Positions 1 through 8,534 of a stretch of 61,677 nucleotides of DNA are shown in pieces. Both the position numbers and the translations under genes were made by a program. Under the pieces are notes generated by a model. The model searched no databases, was not told where the DNA came from, and saw only the letters and a program-made list of their open reading frames with translations. The first letter of the stretch is position 1, and each line of letters opens with the position of its first letter. Source of the stretch: an uncultured Parabacteroides sp. (GTDB lineage Bacteria > Bacteroidota > Bacteroidia > Bacteroidales > Tannerellaceae). The stretch spans positions 1 to 61,677 of the forward strand of contig CASFXH010000012.1 in assembly GCA_949298575.1 (NCBI GenBank), in the 5' to 3' direction.

Positions 1-136
1 CGCGAGTCGCGGTGGAGTGAATCCGGGTGTCGGGGCTTCACCGCGAGTCGCGGTGGAGCGAATCCGGGTGTCGAGGGCTCACCGCGAGTCGCGGTGGAGC
101 GAATCCGGCTGTCGGGGCTTCACCGCGAGTCGCGGG
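1..136. repeat. Tandem array A, 41-bp unit, cut by the window start
   Basis: Three full 41-bp units (1-41, 42-82, 83-123) and a partial fourth (124-136), differing at only a few positions. Each unit begins with the 11-bp inverted repeat CGCGAGTCGCG. The array probably continues to the left of the window. It lies 12 bp beyond the stop codon of the minus-strand lipoprotein gene ending at 148, so it would be in that gene's 3' region. No gene is seen in 1-147; reading frames here are an effect of the repeat. Confidence 0.95.
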
Positions 137-147
137 CGGATGACGCT

Positions 148-1311
148 TTACCGTTTATACCTCGCGATCAGGATCACCGGATTGTCCTCCTCGTCGAGCG
201 CCTCGGCGATCGTTTTCAACGGCCCGGAGAGCTTGCCGGCGGCGTTGGCTTCGAGCAAGACATCCGCCTGGAGCGCTTGGAAGGCCGCGACCTCCCCGTT
301 CAACGCCTGGTTGGGCTTGGCGCTGAGGGAAACCGAGTGGTCCTGGAAGTTCGCGTCGCGGAGCTCGTAGCGATAAACCGTCCGCTCCCGCGTGTCATAG
401 ACCAGGTCGGTCGTCGGGAATCCCTTGAAGGTTTGCAGGTTCAGGCTTTTTTCCTGTGTTTGGAGGAAATAATATTGATCCGTGAGGAGGTAGGGGTAGA
501 GGAAAACTTCCGGTTGGTCCATCGTTTGGATGGAGGGTTGGCGAACGATGAGCGGGCTGGCCTGCCCGTCGGAGAGGCGGTAGATCGTGTCCGACGAGGT
601 CCGCGTGACGGCCCACGCCTCGCCGAAGGGGGCCGTCAGGTTCATGGCCGGCGTGACGCTCAGTTCGCCGTCGATGTAGACCGGCGTCTTCAGCGACTCG
701 TACGGCAAGGCGATCGTCTGGGCGATCCGCCCGTCGCGCTTCGCGACCAACACGTGGGCGGAGCGCTCGCCTTCCACGTTGGGCATCTGTCCCAGGAAGC
801 AGAGGAGGTGGTCGCGGTCATAATCCAGCGTTTCCGTGTAAAAGCCCTCGTCGGGGAAGGCGAAGTCGCGCTTGAAATTCCCCTCGTAGTCGTAGGCGCG
901 GATTTTTTGGGTCATCAGGTCCACCACGAAAACTTCCCGGTTGGCCTCGTCGAGGACGACGCTGGCCGCTTGGGCGTATTCCTCGCCGCCCTGCCCCAAG
1001 CGGTTGATTTTATGCGCCCCCCGGCCCGTCTTCCGGTCGAAGAGGAGGATGTCGCCGTCGTTCCCCATGTTCGTGGAGAGGATGTATTCCTCGCCAACCG
1101 CCTGGATCGCGCCGTAGGTGAGGAAGTCGTCCGTCGTCTCCAGCGGGACGTATTCCACGTCGAAAAGATCTTGCAAGACAAACGTTTTCTCCGGATAACT
1201 TTTCGTCACGTCGATCGTGACCAGCTCGTTGTCCGAGGGGGCGTTTCGCTCTCCGCAGCCCGCCACCAGCAGGGTGGAGAGGAGTGTCGAAAGGGTGAAA
1301 AAGTTTTTCAT
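148..1311 (-). CDS. 6-bladed beta-propeller lipoprotein
   Basis: A 387-residue protein with a lipoprotein signal peptide (a hydrophobic run ending in VAGC, Cys19), so probably anchored in the outer or inner membrane. The body has the repeated pattern of Bacteroidetes 6-bladed beta-propeller proteins (DUF4934/DUF5128-like). The hallmark phrase DVEYVPLETTDD lies near residues 52-63, followed by blades with ILLFDRKTGR and KIRAYDYEGNFKRDF. Such proteins are common near glycan-use genes, and a GH16 enzyme lies 28 bp upstream on the same strand, so the two probably share a transcript. The ligand or enzymatic role is unknown. An open antisense frame covers the same DNA but has no family features. 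Confidence 0.8.
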   Translation of the reverse strand: MKNFFTLSTLLSTLLVAGCGERNAPSDNELVTIDVTKSYPEKTFVLQDLFDVEYVPLETTDDFLTYGAIQAVGEEYILSTNMGNDGDILLFDRKTGRGAHKINRLGQGGEEYAQAASVVLDEANREVFVVDLMTQKIRAYDYEGNFKRDFAFPDEGFYTETLDYDRDHLLCFLGQMPNVEGERSAHVLVAKRDGRIAQTIALPYESLKTPVYIDGELSVTPAMNLTAPFGEAWAVTRTSSDTIYRLSDGQASPLIVRQPSIQTMDQPEVFLYPYLLTDQYYFLQTQEKSLNLQTFKGFPTTDLVYDTRERTVYRYELRDANFQDHSVSLSAKPNQALNGEVAAFQALQADVLLEANAAGKLSGPLKTIAEALDEEDNPVILIARYKR

Positions 1312-1339
1312 AAACGTTTGTATTGAATGATGACTGTTT

Positions 1340-2173
1340 TTATGGCTGATAAACCCTCACGTAGTCGATGACAAACTCGTGCGGGAAAAGGGAGTCGTCG
1401 ACGCCCTGTTGCCCACCCCAATCGCCCCCGATCGCGAGGTTCAGGAGGAGGTGGAAAGGCTGGTCGAAGGGCCACGACTCGAAGCCCGAGCGGTCGTTCT
1501 GGAAGGTGAAGTAAAGTTGGTCGTCGACATAGATTCGGCATTCGTCGGCTTCCCATTCCAGGGCGTAGACATGGAAGGCGTCGTGGTTGTCGGGGTAGCT
1601 CACGCGGGCGCCCTTCTGCGTGCCGAGGCGGTGGTTGAAGCGTTGGGTATGGACCGTCCCGACGATCGTATCCGGGTCGAAGCCGACGTTCTCCATGATG
1701 TCGATCTCGCCGCTCGAGGGCCATCCGCCGTAGGCGCCGTCGGTCGGGAGCATCCAGATGGCGGGCCACGTGCCTCTGCCCGAAGGCAGTTTCGCGCGGA
1801 TCTCGAAGCGGCCGTAGAGCCAGTCGCCCTTTCCCTTCGTGCGCAGGCGGGCGGAGGTGTAGGCCTTGCCGTTCATCTCTTCCTTGAGGGCGCGGATCGT
1901 GAGGTAGCCGTTTTCCACCCAGGCGTTCTCTTTGCGGTTCTCGGTATAGAATTGGAGCTCGTGGTTTCCCCATCCGTGGGCGTTGCCGGCCGTGTCGTAC
2001 GACCATTTCGCGGCGTCGGGCAGTCCCGTGTAATCAAATTCATCGCTCCAGACCAGTTTCCATTGGGGTTTCTCGTCCGATGCCTCTCGCTCCTGTGCCG
2101 AAGCGAGCGCGAACGAGGCTGAGGAGATGAGCGCGAGGACGATCGCGCTTAAAAAATGTCTTGTATTTTTCAT
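1340..2173 (-). CDS. Glycoside hydrolase family 16 protein (beta-glucanase/laminarinase-like)
   Basis: A 277-residue secreted enzyme with an N-terminal signal peptide (about residues 1-26) and one GH16 domain. The catalytic signature GEIDIMENVG gives Glu156 (nucleophile), Asp158 and Glu161 (acid/base) by family rule. The flanking motifs WSDEFDYTG, GRFEIRAKLP and GTWPAIWMLP are also typical. GH16 enzymes cut beta-1,3 or mixed beta-1,3/1,4 glucans, and some cut agar, carrageenan or xyloglucan. The exact substrate cannot be read from the motifs. It precedes the propeller lipoprotein in a likely two-gene unit. No susC/susD pair is visible in the window. Confidence 0.88.
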   Translation of the reverse strand: MKNTRHFLSAIVLALISSASFALASAQEREASDEKPQWKLVWSDEFDYTGLPDAAKWSYDTAGNAHGWGNHELQFYTENRKENAWVENGYLTIRALKEEMNGKAYTSARLRTKGKGDWLYGRFEIRAKLPSGRGTWPAIWMLPTDGAYGGWPSSGEIDIMENVGFDPDTIVGTVHTQRFNHRLGTQKGARVSYPDNHDAFHVYALEWEADECRIYVDDQLYFTFQNDRSGFESWPFDQPFHLLLNLAIGGDWGGQQGVDDSLFPHEFVIDYVRVYQP

Positions 2174-2208
2174 TGTATAAAACGGTTGAATTTAAAATTC
2201 CATTAAAG

Positions 2209-2242
2209 AAAAAAGCCCTCGCTAAAGAAAACTAGCGAGGGC
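2209..2242 (-). terminator. Rho-independent terminator of tRNA-Gln
   Basis: A perfect 10-bp stem: GCCCTCGCTA (2215-2224) pairs with TAGCGAGGGC (2233-2242) around an 8-nt loop. On the minus strand it is followed by six T (2209-2214). It lies just downstream of tRNA-Gln and upstream of the GH16 gene, so it would separate the two. Confidence 0.9.
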
Positions 2243-2252
2243 CTTTCCCGAG

Positions 2253-2323
2253 TTGTCTCACGAGGATTCGAACCTCGACAGACAGAACCAAAACCTGTAG
2301 TGCTACCATTACACCATGAGACA
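2253..2323 (-). tRNA. tRNA-Gln (anticodon TTG)
   Basis: The minus strand folds as a 71-nt tRNA. The acceptor stem TGTCTCA pairs with TGAGACA and the discriminator base is A. The anticodon stem ACAGG/TCTGT encloses the loop TTTTGGT, which reads TTG (Gln). The T arm contains GTTCGAATC. CCA is not encoded. It has its own promoter (2353-2360) and terminator (2209-2242), so it is a single-gene unit. Confidence 0.95.
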
Positions 2324-2352
2324 ATCCTTATCGCATCTTGTCGAATGCGGGG

Positions 2353-2360
2353 CAAAGGTA
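2353..2360 (-). promoter_or_regulatory. -7 promoter element for tRNA-Gln
   Basis: Minus-strand TACCTTTG matches the Bacteroidetes primary sigma factor -7 element (TAnnTTTG). It lies about 30 bp before the mature 5' end of tRNA-Gln. Confidence 0.6.
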
Positions 2361-2399
2361 CGCGTTATTCTTTACCCCGCAAACTTTTTCGCGATTTTT

Positions 2400-3692
2400 T
2401 TATTTCGCGATCAACAAAAAGTAGTTTTTCTTGCCTTTTTGCACCAGGAGATACTTCTCGTCGAGCAGGTCGGCGGCGCTGATCGTGGCGTCGATGCCTG
2501 TCACCTTCTCCTTGTTCACGCTGACGCCTCCGCTTTGGATCAGCTTGCGCAGCTCGCCTTTCGAGGGGAAGACCGGGGCTTTTTCCGTGCAAAGGTCGAT
2601 CAGCTTGACGCCGCCCGCCAGCTCGTCGCGCGAGATCTCGAATTGCGGGACGCCGTTGAAGACGTCGAGCAACGTCGCCTCGTCCAGTTTCCTCAAAGCG
2701 TCGGAAGTGGAATTGCCAAACAAGATGTTGGAAGCCTCGACCGCCGCCTCATAGTCTTCCGCGGAGTGGACCATGGTGGTGATTTCCTTGGCCAAGCGCT
2801 TTTGCAAGGGGCGCAGGTGGGGCGCCGCTTCTTGCTCGGCGATGAGGCTGTCGATTTCCTCATGGCTCAAGGTCGTGAAGATCTTGATGTATTTGGCGGC
2901 GTCGGCGTCGCTTACGTTCAACCAGAATTGATAGAATTTGTAGGGCGAGGTGTAGCGGCGGTCCAGCCAGATGTTGCCCGACTCCGTCTTGCCGAATTTG
3001 CCTCCGTCGGCCTTGGTGATCAAGGGGAAAGTCAGCGCGTAGGCCTCGCCACCGAGTTTGCGGCGAATCAGCTCCGAACCGGTCGTGATGTTGCCCCATT
3101 GGTCGGAACCGCCCATTTGCAGCCGACAATTCTCGTGCTGATAGAGGTACATGAAGTCGTAACCTTGCAAAAGCTGGTAAGAGAACTCCGTGAACGACAT
3201 GCCGACACTCGACTCGCGGCTCAGGCGTTTCTTGACGGAATCTTTCGCCATCATGTAGTTGACCGTGATGTGCTTGCCAATGTCACGGATGAAATTCAGG
3301 AAGGAGTAGTCTTTCATCCAGTCATAATTGTTCACCAATTTCGCCGCGTTGGGCGCGTCCGAGTCGAAGTCAAGGAATTTCTCCAATTGCTTCTTGATGC
3401 ACTCTTGATTGTGTCTCAAAGTCTCCTCGTCGAGAAGATTGCGCTCGGCCGATTTCATGGAAGGGTCGCCAATCATGCCCGTAGCGCCACCGATCAGGGC
3501 GATGGGCCGGTGTCCCGCGTTCTGGAAGTGTTTTAAAATCATGACGCTCACCATGTGGCCAATATGCAAGGAATCCGCGGTCGGGTCGATGCCGATATAG
3601 GCGGAAGTCATTTCTTTTTGCAATTGTTCCTCAGTTCCAGGCATCATGTCTTGGACCATGCCTCTCCATCTTAATTCTTCTACAAAATTCAT
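2400..3692 (-). CDS. tyrS: Tyrosine--tRNA ligase
   Basis: A 430-residue class I aminoacyl-tRNA synthetase that charges tRNA-Tyr in the cytoplasm. The HIGH motif is exact (residues 43-46, in [10 protein letters not shown]). The KMSKS loop appears as KFGKT near residue 230, usual for bacterial TyrRS. The Tyr/tRNA recognition segment [12 protein letters not shown] is present. The C-terminal 70 or so residues form an S4 RNA-binding domain ([16 protein letters not shown]). Length is normal. It is transcribed alone from a TACCTTTG promoter at 3750-3757. Confidence 0.97.
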   Translation of the reverse strand: MNFVEELRWRGMVQDMMPGTEEQLQKEMTSAYIGIDPTADSLHIGHMVSVMILKHFQNAGHRPIALIGGATGMIGDPSMKSAERNLLDEETLRHNQECIKKQLEKFLDFDSDAPNAAKLVNNYDWMKDYSFLNFIRDIGKHITVNYMMAKDSVKKRLSRESSVGMSFTEFSYQLLQGYDFMYLYQHENCRLQMGGSDQWGNITTGSELIRRKLGGEAYALTFPLITKADGGKFGKTESGNIWLDRRYTSPYKFYQFWLNVSDADAAKYIKIFTTLSHEEIDSLIAEQEAAPHLRPLQKRLAKEITTMVHSAEDYEAAVEASNILFGNSTSDALRKLDEATLLDVFNGVPQFEISRDELAGGVKLIDLCTEKAPVFPSKGELRKLIQSGGVSVNKEKVTGIDATISAADLLDEKYLLVQKGKKNYFLLIAK

Positions 3693-3749
3693 CGTATTAA
3701 ATTAATAACTCATTAAAACTATTCGCGATATAAATCTTTGTACGGCTGG

Positions 3750-3757
3750 CAAAGGTA
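3750..3757 (-). promoter_or_regulatory. -7 promoter element for tyrS
   Basis: Minus-strand TACCTTTG, 57 bp before the tyrS start codon and just after the tatD-like gene ends. No clear TTTG is seen at the -33 position. Confidence 0.55.
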
Positions 3758-3764
3758 GACTTTT

Positions 3765-4418
3765 TCAATAACTTAATGAAAACAATGAATTAATATTTTT
3801 CTTGATTCGGTCCGCAAGGGTTTCGATGGGGATAGAGAGGTCGTTGGCTACTCGCCGATAGAGCTCCCGGATGTCCGCCGGGCCTTCGTCCGTTTCCAGG
3901 AAAAGACGGTCGGAAGGTAAGATCCGCAAGCTCGGAATCGAGTAATGGAAACCGATGGAGAAGCCGAAACCTTGGCGGATGAGTTGCTGGGCCAGCGCGG
4001 CCTTTCCTCGAAAACCATGAAGAATCCACGGGACATGGGGATTGATCCGTTTCCGGCAAGCCAATAAACTGTCCCATGCCCGTACGCAATGGATGATTAA
4101 TGGCTTTCCCAGCTCGTCCGCCAATTGGGCTTGCGCCTCGAACAGCCGGATCTGGCTCTTCCAATCTGTTTTCGCTAAACGATCCAGCCCCGATTCCCCG
4201 ATCGCCAGGACTTCGGGCGACTGGGCGACTGCCTCGAGTCGGCCCCATTGACTTATGCCTTCTCCTTCGATATACCAAGGATGGATGCCGCATGAGCGAA
4301 ATTGTCCTTCCGGCAAATCCAGTTCTTGGGCCAGGTCTGGAGCGATGATTTGGTTATAGAGGCCAACGATCTCCGGATCGTTTGAGATATGATGCGTATG
4401 GAAGTCAAAGTAAATCAT
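3765..4418 (-). CDS. TatD family metal-dependent hydrolase
   Basis: A 217-residue TIM-barrel hydrolase of the TatD/YcfH type, somewhat shorter than the usual 255-265. Metal-ligand motifs occur in order: FHTHH (residues 6-10), [24 protein letters not shown] and ETDEG. Known relatives have DNase or D-aminoacyl-tRNA deacylase-like activity, but the physiological substrate is uncertain. It overlaps the start of the downstream-numbered yidD gene by 4 nt and is the last gene of the run hemD-rnpA-yidD-tatD. Confidence 0.88.
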   Translation of the reverse strand: MIYFDFHTHHISNDPEIVGLYNQIIAPDLAQELDLPEGQFRSCGIHPWYIEGEGISQWGRLEAVAQSPEVLAIGESGLDRLAKTDWKSQIRLFEAQAQLADELGKPLIIHCVRAWDSLLACRKRINPHVPWILHGFRGKAALAQQLIRQGFGFSIGFHYSIPSLRILPSDRLFLETDEGPADIRELYRRVANDLSIPIETLADRIKKNINSLFSLSY

Positions 4419-4636
4419 GGAACGGGATCATAGCCACTCCCCCCCCACGGATGGCATCGGGAAATCCGTTTGATCGCCAGCCATAAACCTTTAAAAGGGC
4501 CATATTTGCGGATGGCTTGCACGGCGTATTCCGAGCAAGTGGGCGTATAGCGGCACGAGGGTGGCGTAAAGGGAGAAATGCAATACTTATAAAAATAAAT
4601 AGGCAATAAGAGAAGATAAGACAAGAGCTTTTTCAT
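4415..4636 (-). CDS. yidD: Membrane protein insertion efficiency factor YidD
   Basis: A 73-residue protein starting [10 protein letters not shown], with an amphipathic/hydrophobic N-terminus and the family signature [15 protein letters not shown] then [20 protein letters not shown]. YidD helps YidC insert membrane proteins. The start at 4636 is preferred over an in-frame ATG at 4702. It fits the family length and overlaps the rnpA stop by 4 nt (ATGA), a translational coupling seen in many bacteria for rnpA-yidD. YidC and rpmH are not next to it here. Confidence 0.93.
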   Translation of the reverse strand: MKKLLSYLLLLPIYFYKYCISPFTPPSCRYTPTCSEYAVQAIRKYGPFKGLWLAIKRISRCHPWGGSGYDPVP

Positions 4637-5031
4637 GCGACCTTTTCCCGTAAAACGCGTAACGCTTTTTCCATCGACTTCTCGATTGCTTGATAAGTCC
4701 ATGCCTCTTTCTCCAAATACAAGAAAGCGACGAGCATGGATTTGCCTTCCGCCTCGAGGGTTTTTAGCAAGTCACTTTTGTGGAGTCGATAAGCTTCCCG
4801 GATTCGTCGCTTGAGCAAATTCCGTTTAACGGCTCGCTTAAAGTTTCTTTTGGGGACGCTCACCAGAATGGCCGCCGGCGCTTGTGGCGCTTTGTCTTTT
4901 TCGTCTATAATAAAAAAAACCACCCGTAGTGGATACGCGATAAAAGAACTTCCTTGACGAAAAAGAAGTTCAATATGGCGTTTCCACGACAGGTGTTCTG
5001 TTTTAGGAAAGGTCTTTTTTTCAGAGATCAT
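4633..5031 (-). CDS. rnpA: Ribonuclease P protein component
   Basis: A 132-residue basic protein that binds the RNase P RNA and helps mature tRNA 5' ends. The diagnostic RNR motif is present as [19 protein letters not shown] near residues 73-91. It lies 2 bp after hemD and overlaps yidD, so it is co-transcribed in a hemD-rnpA-yidD-tatD order typical of Bacteroidetes. The usual rpmH-rnpA pair is broken here. Confidence 0.95.
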   Translation of the reverse strand: MISEKKTFPKTEHLSWKRHIELLFRQGSSFIAYPLRVVFFIIDEKDKAPQAPAAILVSVPKRNFKRAVKRNLLKRRIREAYRLHKSDLLKTLEAEGKSMLVAFLYLEKEAWTYQAIEKSMEKALRVLREKVA

Positions 5032-5033
5032 TC

Positions 5034-5792
5034 CTATTTCTCATTTTGCTGCTTTTTCAGATACAAATCGAGGGCGGCGGTCATTGAGGGCGCCTCGGCG
5101 GTTGGCGCCTCGACATCCAGTCGCAAACCTGCATCCTTAACCGCTTTGGCGGTCGATGGGCCGAAACAACCGATCTTGATGTCGTTTTGCTTGAAATCCG
5201 GGAAATTCTTCAATAAGGACGAGATGCCTGACGGACTGAAAAAGACGAGCATGTCGTAATCGAATTTCTCACCGTCTGTGAAGTCATTGCTTACGGTCCG
5301 ATACATGACTGCCCTTGTGAAATTGATTTTTTTCGCTTCCAGCATCGTCAATAAATCCTCTTTATGCACGTCAGACAGGGGTACCAAGTACTTTTCTTTG
5401 GCATGTTTGGCGATGATGGTGACTAGGTCTTCCACCTTTCCCGTTTGGCCGTAGAAAATTTTGCGTTTCCGGTAGACGATATATTTTTGTAGATAAACCG
5501 CGATGGCTTCTGTCATACAAAAATATTTCATGGTTTCCGGAATCGTTACCCGCAATTCCTCACATAAATGGAAAAAATGATCGATCGCTGTACGGGCCGT
5601 AAAAATGACAGCCGTATGATCCAGGATTGAAATCTTTTGTTGCCTGAATTCCCTTGGGGAAACAGGTTCTACCTTTATAAAAGGCCGAAAATTGATCTCC
5701 ACTCCATACTTTTCCGCGATATCAAAGTAGGGTGACTTCTCAGATGCCGGTTTAGGTTGAGAGACCAGCATTTTTTTGATATTCAACGCCAT
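5034..5792 (-). CDS. hemD: Uroporphyrinogen-III synthase
   Basis: A 252-residue HemD-family protein, which closes hydroxymethylbilane to uroporphyrinogen III in tetrapyrrole synthesis. Sequence identity within this family is low. The call rests on the two-lobed alpha/beta pattern, the C-terminal part GCFGPSTAKAVKDAGLRLDVEAPTAE, which matches the family's conserved substrate-binding region, and the gene order with DUF4271 and rnpA found in this phylum. It overlaps the DUF4271 gene by 10 nt. Because few residues are conserved, catalytic competence is inferred rather than seen. Confidence 0.88.
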   Translation of the reverse strand: MALNIKKMLVSQPKPASEKSPYFDIAEKYGVEINFRPFIKVEPVSPREFRQQKISILDHTAVIFTARTAIDHFFHLCEELRVTIPETMKYFCMTEAIAVYLQKYIVYRKRKIFYGQTGKVEDLVTIIAKHAKEKYLVPLSDVHKEDLLTMLEAKKINFTRAVMYRTVSNDFTDGEKFDYDMLVFFSPSGISSLLKNFPDFKQNDIKIGCFGPSTAKAVKDAGLRLDVEAPTAEAPSMTAALDLYLKKQQNEK

Positions 5793-6505
5793 AGCGTACT
5801 AGACTCGAAGAAATTATACAAGTTAATAAATCCTTTGAACAAAAGAAGCAAAGGGACGATTTCTTGGGCGCAAAGATACAAACTTAAATAGAACCAGCTC
5901 ATCCTTTTTTGATAAAATATATCTAGCGTCTTATAAATTATCACAAATCGACAGGCTATATATAAAATCGAGAATAAAATGGAAAAATAGTAAGCGTAGC
6001 TGGAAGCAAATACCAGTCCGAATGCCGGTAAATAAAGCAAAACGCCATAGCTCTCGAAAACGGCGTTGTACATGTTGCGCCAGATTATGAATGATTCCCT
6101 ATTTGTGAAAATATAGCCTAATAAGATGTAGAGGCTTTGTTTTAATAGATAGAATAAGGTAAGGGTAAGAAGGAGGATTCCTAGGTAGAAAGGTTGGGGA
6201 TGAGAGCTGATGGGGATGAGATAACCGCTCTTTAGTATTTCGAAAAGGGTGAATGCGGCAAGGAAAATGGTTTGGACATTCATGAATAGGTGAAAGAGTG
6301 TCGCGTTCCCTTTTTTGGCCTCAACCGAGAAACTGCGCCGGTTCGGCAAAATGATCGTACGGATCATTTGGAAAAAGAAAGGATAATTCAAGCTGAATAT
6401 ACCGGCGAAAAGCATGAGCGAAAGCAATAGGGACGCGAACAGAAGGTCGCTTGGCGTTTGCTCGCCGCTCATAGGTATGCCAACAAATCCTTCGAATCCG
6501 TTCAT
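5783..6505 (-). CDS. DUF4271 integral membrane protein
   Basis: About 240 residues with six to seven hydrophobic segments (for example LLFASLLLSLMLFAGIF and FYLGILLLTLTLFYLL). It matches the DUF4271 family, which is almost always beside hemD in Bacteroidetes. Its function is unknown. The start at 6505 (MNGFEGF) is preferred over the upstream ATG at 6547, because the latter lies inside the strong hairpin at 6521-6557. Its stop overlaps the hemD start, suggesting coupled translation. Confidence 0.82.
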   Translation of the reverse strand: MNGFEGFVGIPMSGEQTPSDLLFASLLLSLMLFAGIFSLNYPFFFQMIRTIILPNRRSFSVEAKKGNATLFHLFMNVQTIFLAAFTLFEILKSGYLIPISSHPQPFYLGILLLTLTLFYLLKQSLYILLGYIFTNRESFIIWRNMYNAVFESYGVLLYLPAFGLVFASSYAYYFSILFSILYIACRFVIIYKTLDIFYQKRMSWFYLSLYLCAQEIVPLLLLFKGFINLYNFFESSTLWR

Positions 6506-6520
6506 GATTATTTTATAATT

Positions 6521-6557
6521 ACGGAAAGGAATGACACGGCATGTCATTCCCTTCCGT
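6521..6557 (-). repeat. Long inverted repeat (hairpin) between lpdA and DUF4271
   Basis: Arms of 16 nt: ACGGAAAGGAATGACA (6521-6536) and TGTCATTCCCTTCCGT (6542-6557), with one mismatch and a 5-nt loop. On the minus strand it lies 16 bp beyond the lpdA stop and 15 bp before the DUF4271 ATG. No T-run follows it, so it is not a standard terminator. It may be an RNA-processing/stability hairpin, a terminator of another type, or an operator. Confidence 0.85.
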
Positions 6558-6573
6558 TAATGTATGCTATCCG

Positions 6574-7923
6574 TCAATAAAGCGCTTCTTTAAGGATCTC
6601 GCTTACGGTAGGGTGCGGGAAGACAATCCTTTTCAACGTGTCGAAGTTGAGGCCTTGCTCGATAGCCAAAGCGGCGGTAACGATCAATTCCGAAGCGGGG
6701 TTTCCTAAAAGATGGACACCGAGAAGATGCTTCCGATCATCAAACAGGAACTTGCAGAGACCGTTCATTTGTTCGTTCTCGGCAACGAAGCGGCCGGAAT
6801 AGGTCATTGGGATTTTCTTGACGTGATAGAGAATGCCTGCTGAGACCAAGTCTTCCTCCGAAAAACCGACGCTAGCGATTTCAGGATTGGTATAGACAAC
6901 ACTAGGAATGGCCCGATAATTCATTTTATCGTCTCTTCCGAGAATTTGATTGACGGCCACTTCCGCTTCCCGTACCGCGGTGTGGGCGAGCATGGAGCAG
7001 CCTGTGATATCGCCACAAGCGTAAATGTGGGGATGGGAGGTTCTCATGCGCTCGTCAACTTTAACACCTCGGCGGGTCATTTCCAGGTTCAGGTTTTCCA
7101 AACCGAAGCCTTTGAGGATGGCCCGGCGACCGACACTGACCAAAAGTCGTTCGGCCGTGAGTGTTTTAGGCTCCTCGCCTTCTCGTCTCAAATAGACGGT
7201 CTGGCCGTCGACGGCCGTTACTTGGTAGCCCAAATGGAACTTCATGCCTCGTTTGGTATATTCCGCTTGAAGCATTGACGACAGTTCGTTGTCCATTGGC
7301 CCCAGGATTTTATTTAACGCGTCAATAACTTGTACCTCGACACCTAGGTGGTTAAAGAAAGCGGCGAATTCCATACCGACTACTCCCCCGCCAATAACAA
7401 TCAGCGACTTTGGTAATTCTTTCACATCCAATGCTTCGCGGCTTGTCCAGTAGTCATTTTGGTCAAGACCGGCGATGGGTGGAATGACCGTTTCCGAACC
7501 GGTGGCCAGCAGGAGATTTTTGGCTTCGAATATTTCCTTGTTCGCTTCAATCGTGATCAATGAGTTGTCGAAAAACTGTGCGATTCTTGCTTCGCTATTG
7601 ACGAGTTTGACGCCCGCTTCCGTAAGTTTCATCCGGATGCCCGCCGTCAATTTGCGCACGACTTTCGTCTTGCGTGCCATCAGTTTCGGCATGTCGATCG
7701 TGGGGCTTTCTGCCTTAACAGCGTATTTCGCGCCGTTTCGGATGGAGTCGTAAAGCTTAGCGGAATAAAGCAAAGTCTTTGTTGGAATGCAACCCTCGTT
7801 CAGGCAGACACCGCCTAAAGCGTTTTTCTCGAAAAGTACGGTGGAGAGGCCACCTTGAGCCGCCCGTTCCGCGGCCGTGTAGCCCGCGGGGCCTCCGCCA
7901 ATAATGGCTAAATCATATCTCAT
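6574..7923 (-). CDS. lpdA: Dihydrolipoyl dehydrogenase
   Basis: A 449-residue flavoprotein (E3) that reoxidises dihydrolipoyl groups with NAD. FAD-binding GGGPAGY lies at residues 9-15 and the redox-active pair is Cys40/Cys45 in GGVCLNEGCIPTKT. A second Rossmann motif VIGGGVVGMEFA (near 178) binds NAD, and the C-terminal HPTVSEILKEAL supplies the His/Glu dyad. Partner E1/E2 genes are not in the window. The gene gcvH at 20 kb encodes one possible lipoyl partner. It overlaps the upstream PH-domain gene by 4 nt, so they form a two-gene unit. Confidence 0.95.
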   Translation of the reverse strand: MRYDLAIIGGGPAGYTAAERAAQGGLSTVLFEKNALGGVCLNEGCIPTKTLLYSAKLYDSIRNGAKYAVKAESPTIDMPKLMARKTKVVRKLTAGIRMKLTEAGVKLVNSEARIAQFFDNSLITIEANKEIFEAKNLLLATGSETVIPPIAGLDQNDYWTSREALDVKELPKSLIVIGGGVVGMEFAAFFNHLGVEVQVIDALNKILGPMDNELSSMLQAEYTKRGMKFHLGYQVTAVDGQTVYLRREGEEPKTLTAERLLVSVGRRAILKGFGLENLNLEMTRRGVKVDERMRTSHPHIYACGDITGCSMLAHTAVREAEVAVNQILGRDDKMNYRAIPSVVYTNPEIASVGFSEEDLVSAGILYHVKKIPMTYSGRFVAENEQMNGLCKFLFDDRKHLLGVHLLGNPASELIVTAALAIEQGLNFDTLKRIVFPHPTVSEILKEALY

Positions 7924-8366
7924 ATAAAACTATCGGATTTAAGAAGTTGAATATTTGGGTTCATTTTTCGCAATTGTTTGATGAAACCATCGCGGTCGGC
8001 GGGCGAAACAAGCAGCCAAGGACGCTGGTCAACCCAAATGGTTAACCGGTTAAGTGACAAGGCATAGCTTGATACGGGTGCCATCGTGGGCTGGATCGCT
8101 TCGATATCGGCGACAGCGATTCGTTTGACAGGCAGGATGCTACACGTGGCTTCGAGATAGCCGTCGTGTGTCAGTCGATAGCGCGTCGTCACCAGCGCGT
8201 GGACGGCTCCAAGTGTCGCGACCAGCAAAGCGACCATCGCCAGAGGCTTGGCTCCGCTAATGAAAGCGAAGATCGTCATCGCGCCTAGTAGGATGATCAC
8301 GCCGTGATACCACCAATCTACTTTTGATTTGTATTCCCGGTCTCGTAAAAGTTCCTGTTCCATCAT
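7920..8366 (-). CDS. PH-domain membrane protein (bPH_4 type)
   Basis: About 148 residues: two close membrane segments (WWYHGVIILLGAMTIFAFI and PLAMVALLVATLGAVHALV), then a compact beta domain ending in the typical FIKQLRKMNPNIQ. It fits the bacterial PH/DUF304-like small membrane proteins of unknown role. An in-frame ATG at 8402 would add 12 residues, but a TATCTTCG promoter element (8385-8392) lies between the two ATGs. The start at 8366 (or 8363) is therefore preferred. It overlaps lpdA by 4 nt. Confidence 0.75.
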   Translation of the reverse strand: MMEQELLRDREYKSKVDWWYHGVIILLGAMTIFAFISGAKPLAMVALLVATLGAVHALVTTRYRLTHDGYLEATCSILPVKRIAVADIEAIQPTMAPVSSYALSLNRLTIWVDQRPWLLVSPADRDGFIKQLRKMNPNIQLLKSDSFI

Positions 8367-8384
8367 TTTCGAAAAAAATTTACG

Positions 8385-8392
8385 CGAAGATA
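8385..8392 (-). promoter_or_regulatory. -7 promoter element for the PH-domain/lpdA unit
   Basis: Minus-strand TATCTTCG, one base from TAnnTTTG and matching the C-variant found before several other genes here. It sits 18 bp upstream of the ATG at 8366, giving a very short leader. Confidence 0.5.
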
Positions 8393-8534
8393 CATATTTC
8401 ATTCGGATTCGATTCCTATGGCGAGTTCGATCATTAGAGTGGCGCGTGGCTTATCCCAAATCGCGAATGGGGTCAACCTGGCATGTGGATAAGTCTAACC
8501 TGAGCCAACCTCTTTTATCCTTAAAGGCAATTTC

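Noticed and set aside
94-1326. Long open frame on the plus strand over the propeller lipoprotein gene
   Set aside because: Antisense to a protein with a clear signal peptide and family pattern. The translation has no recognisable motif, and such shadows are frequent in this GC-rich DNA (also 38156-39466, 29649-30710, 57666-59123).
4637-4702. Longer N-terminus for YidD
   Set aside because: It would add 22 residues lying in the rnpA coding region and not typical of the family; the ATG at 4636 fits the family length.
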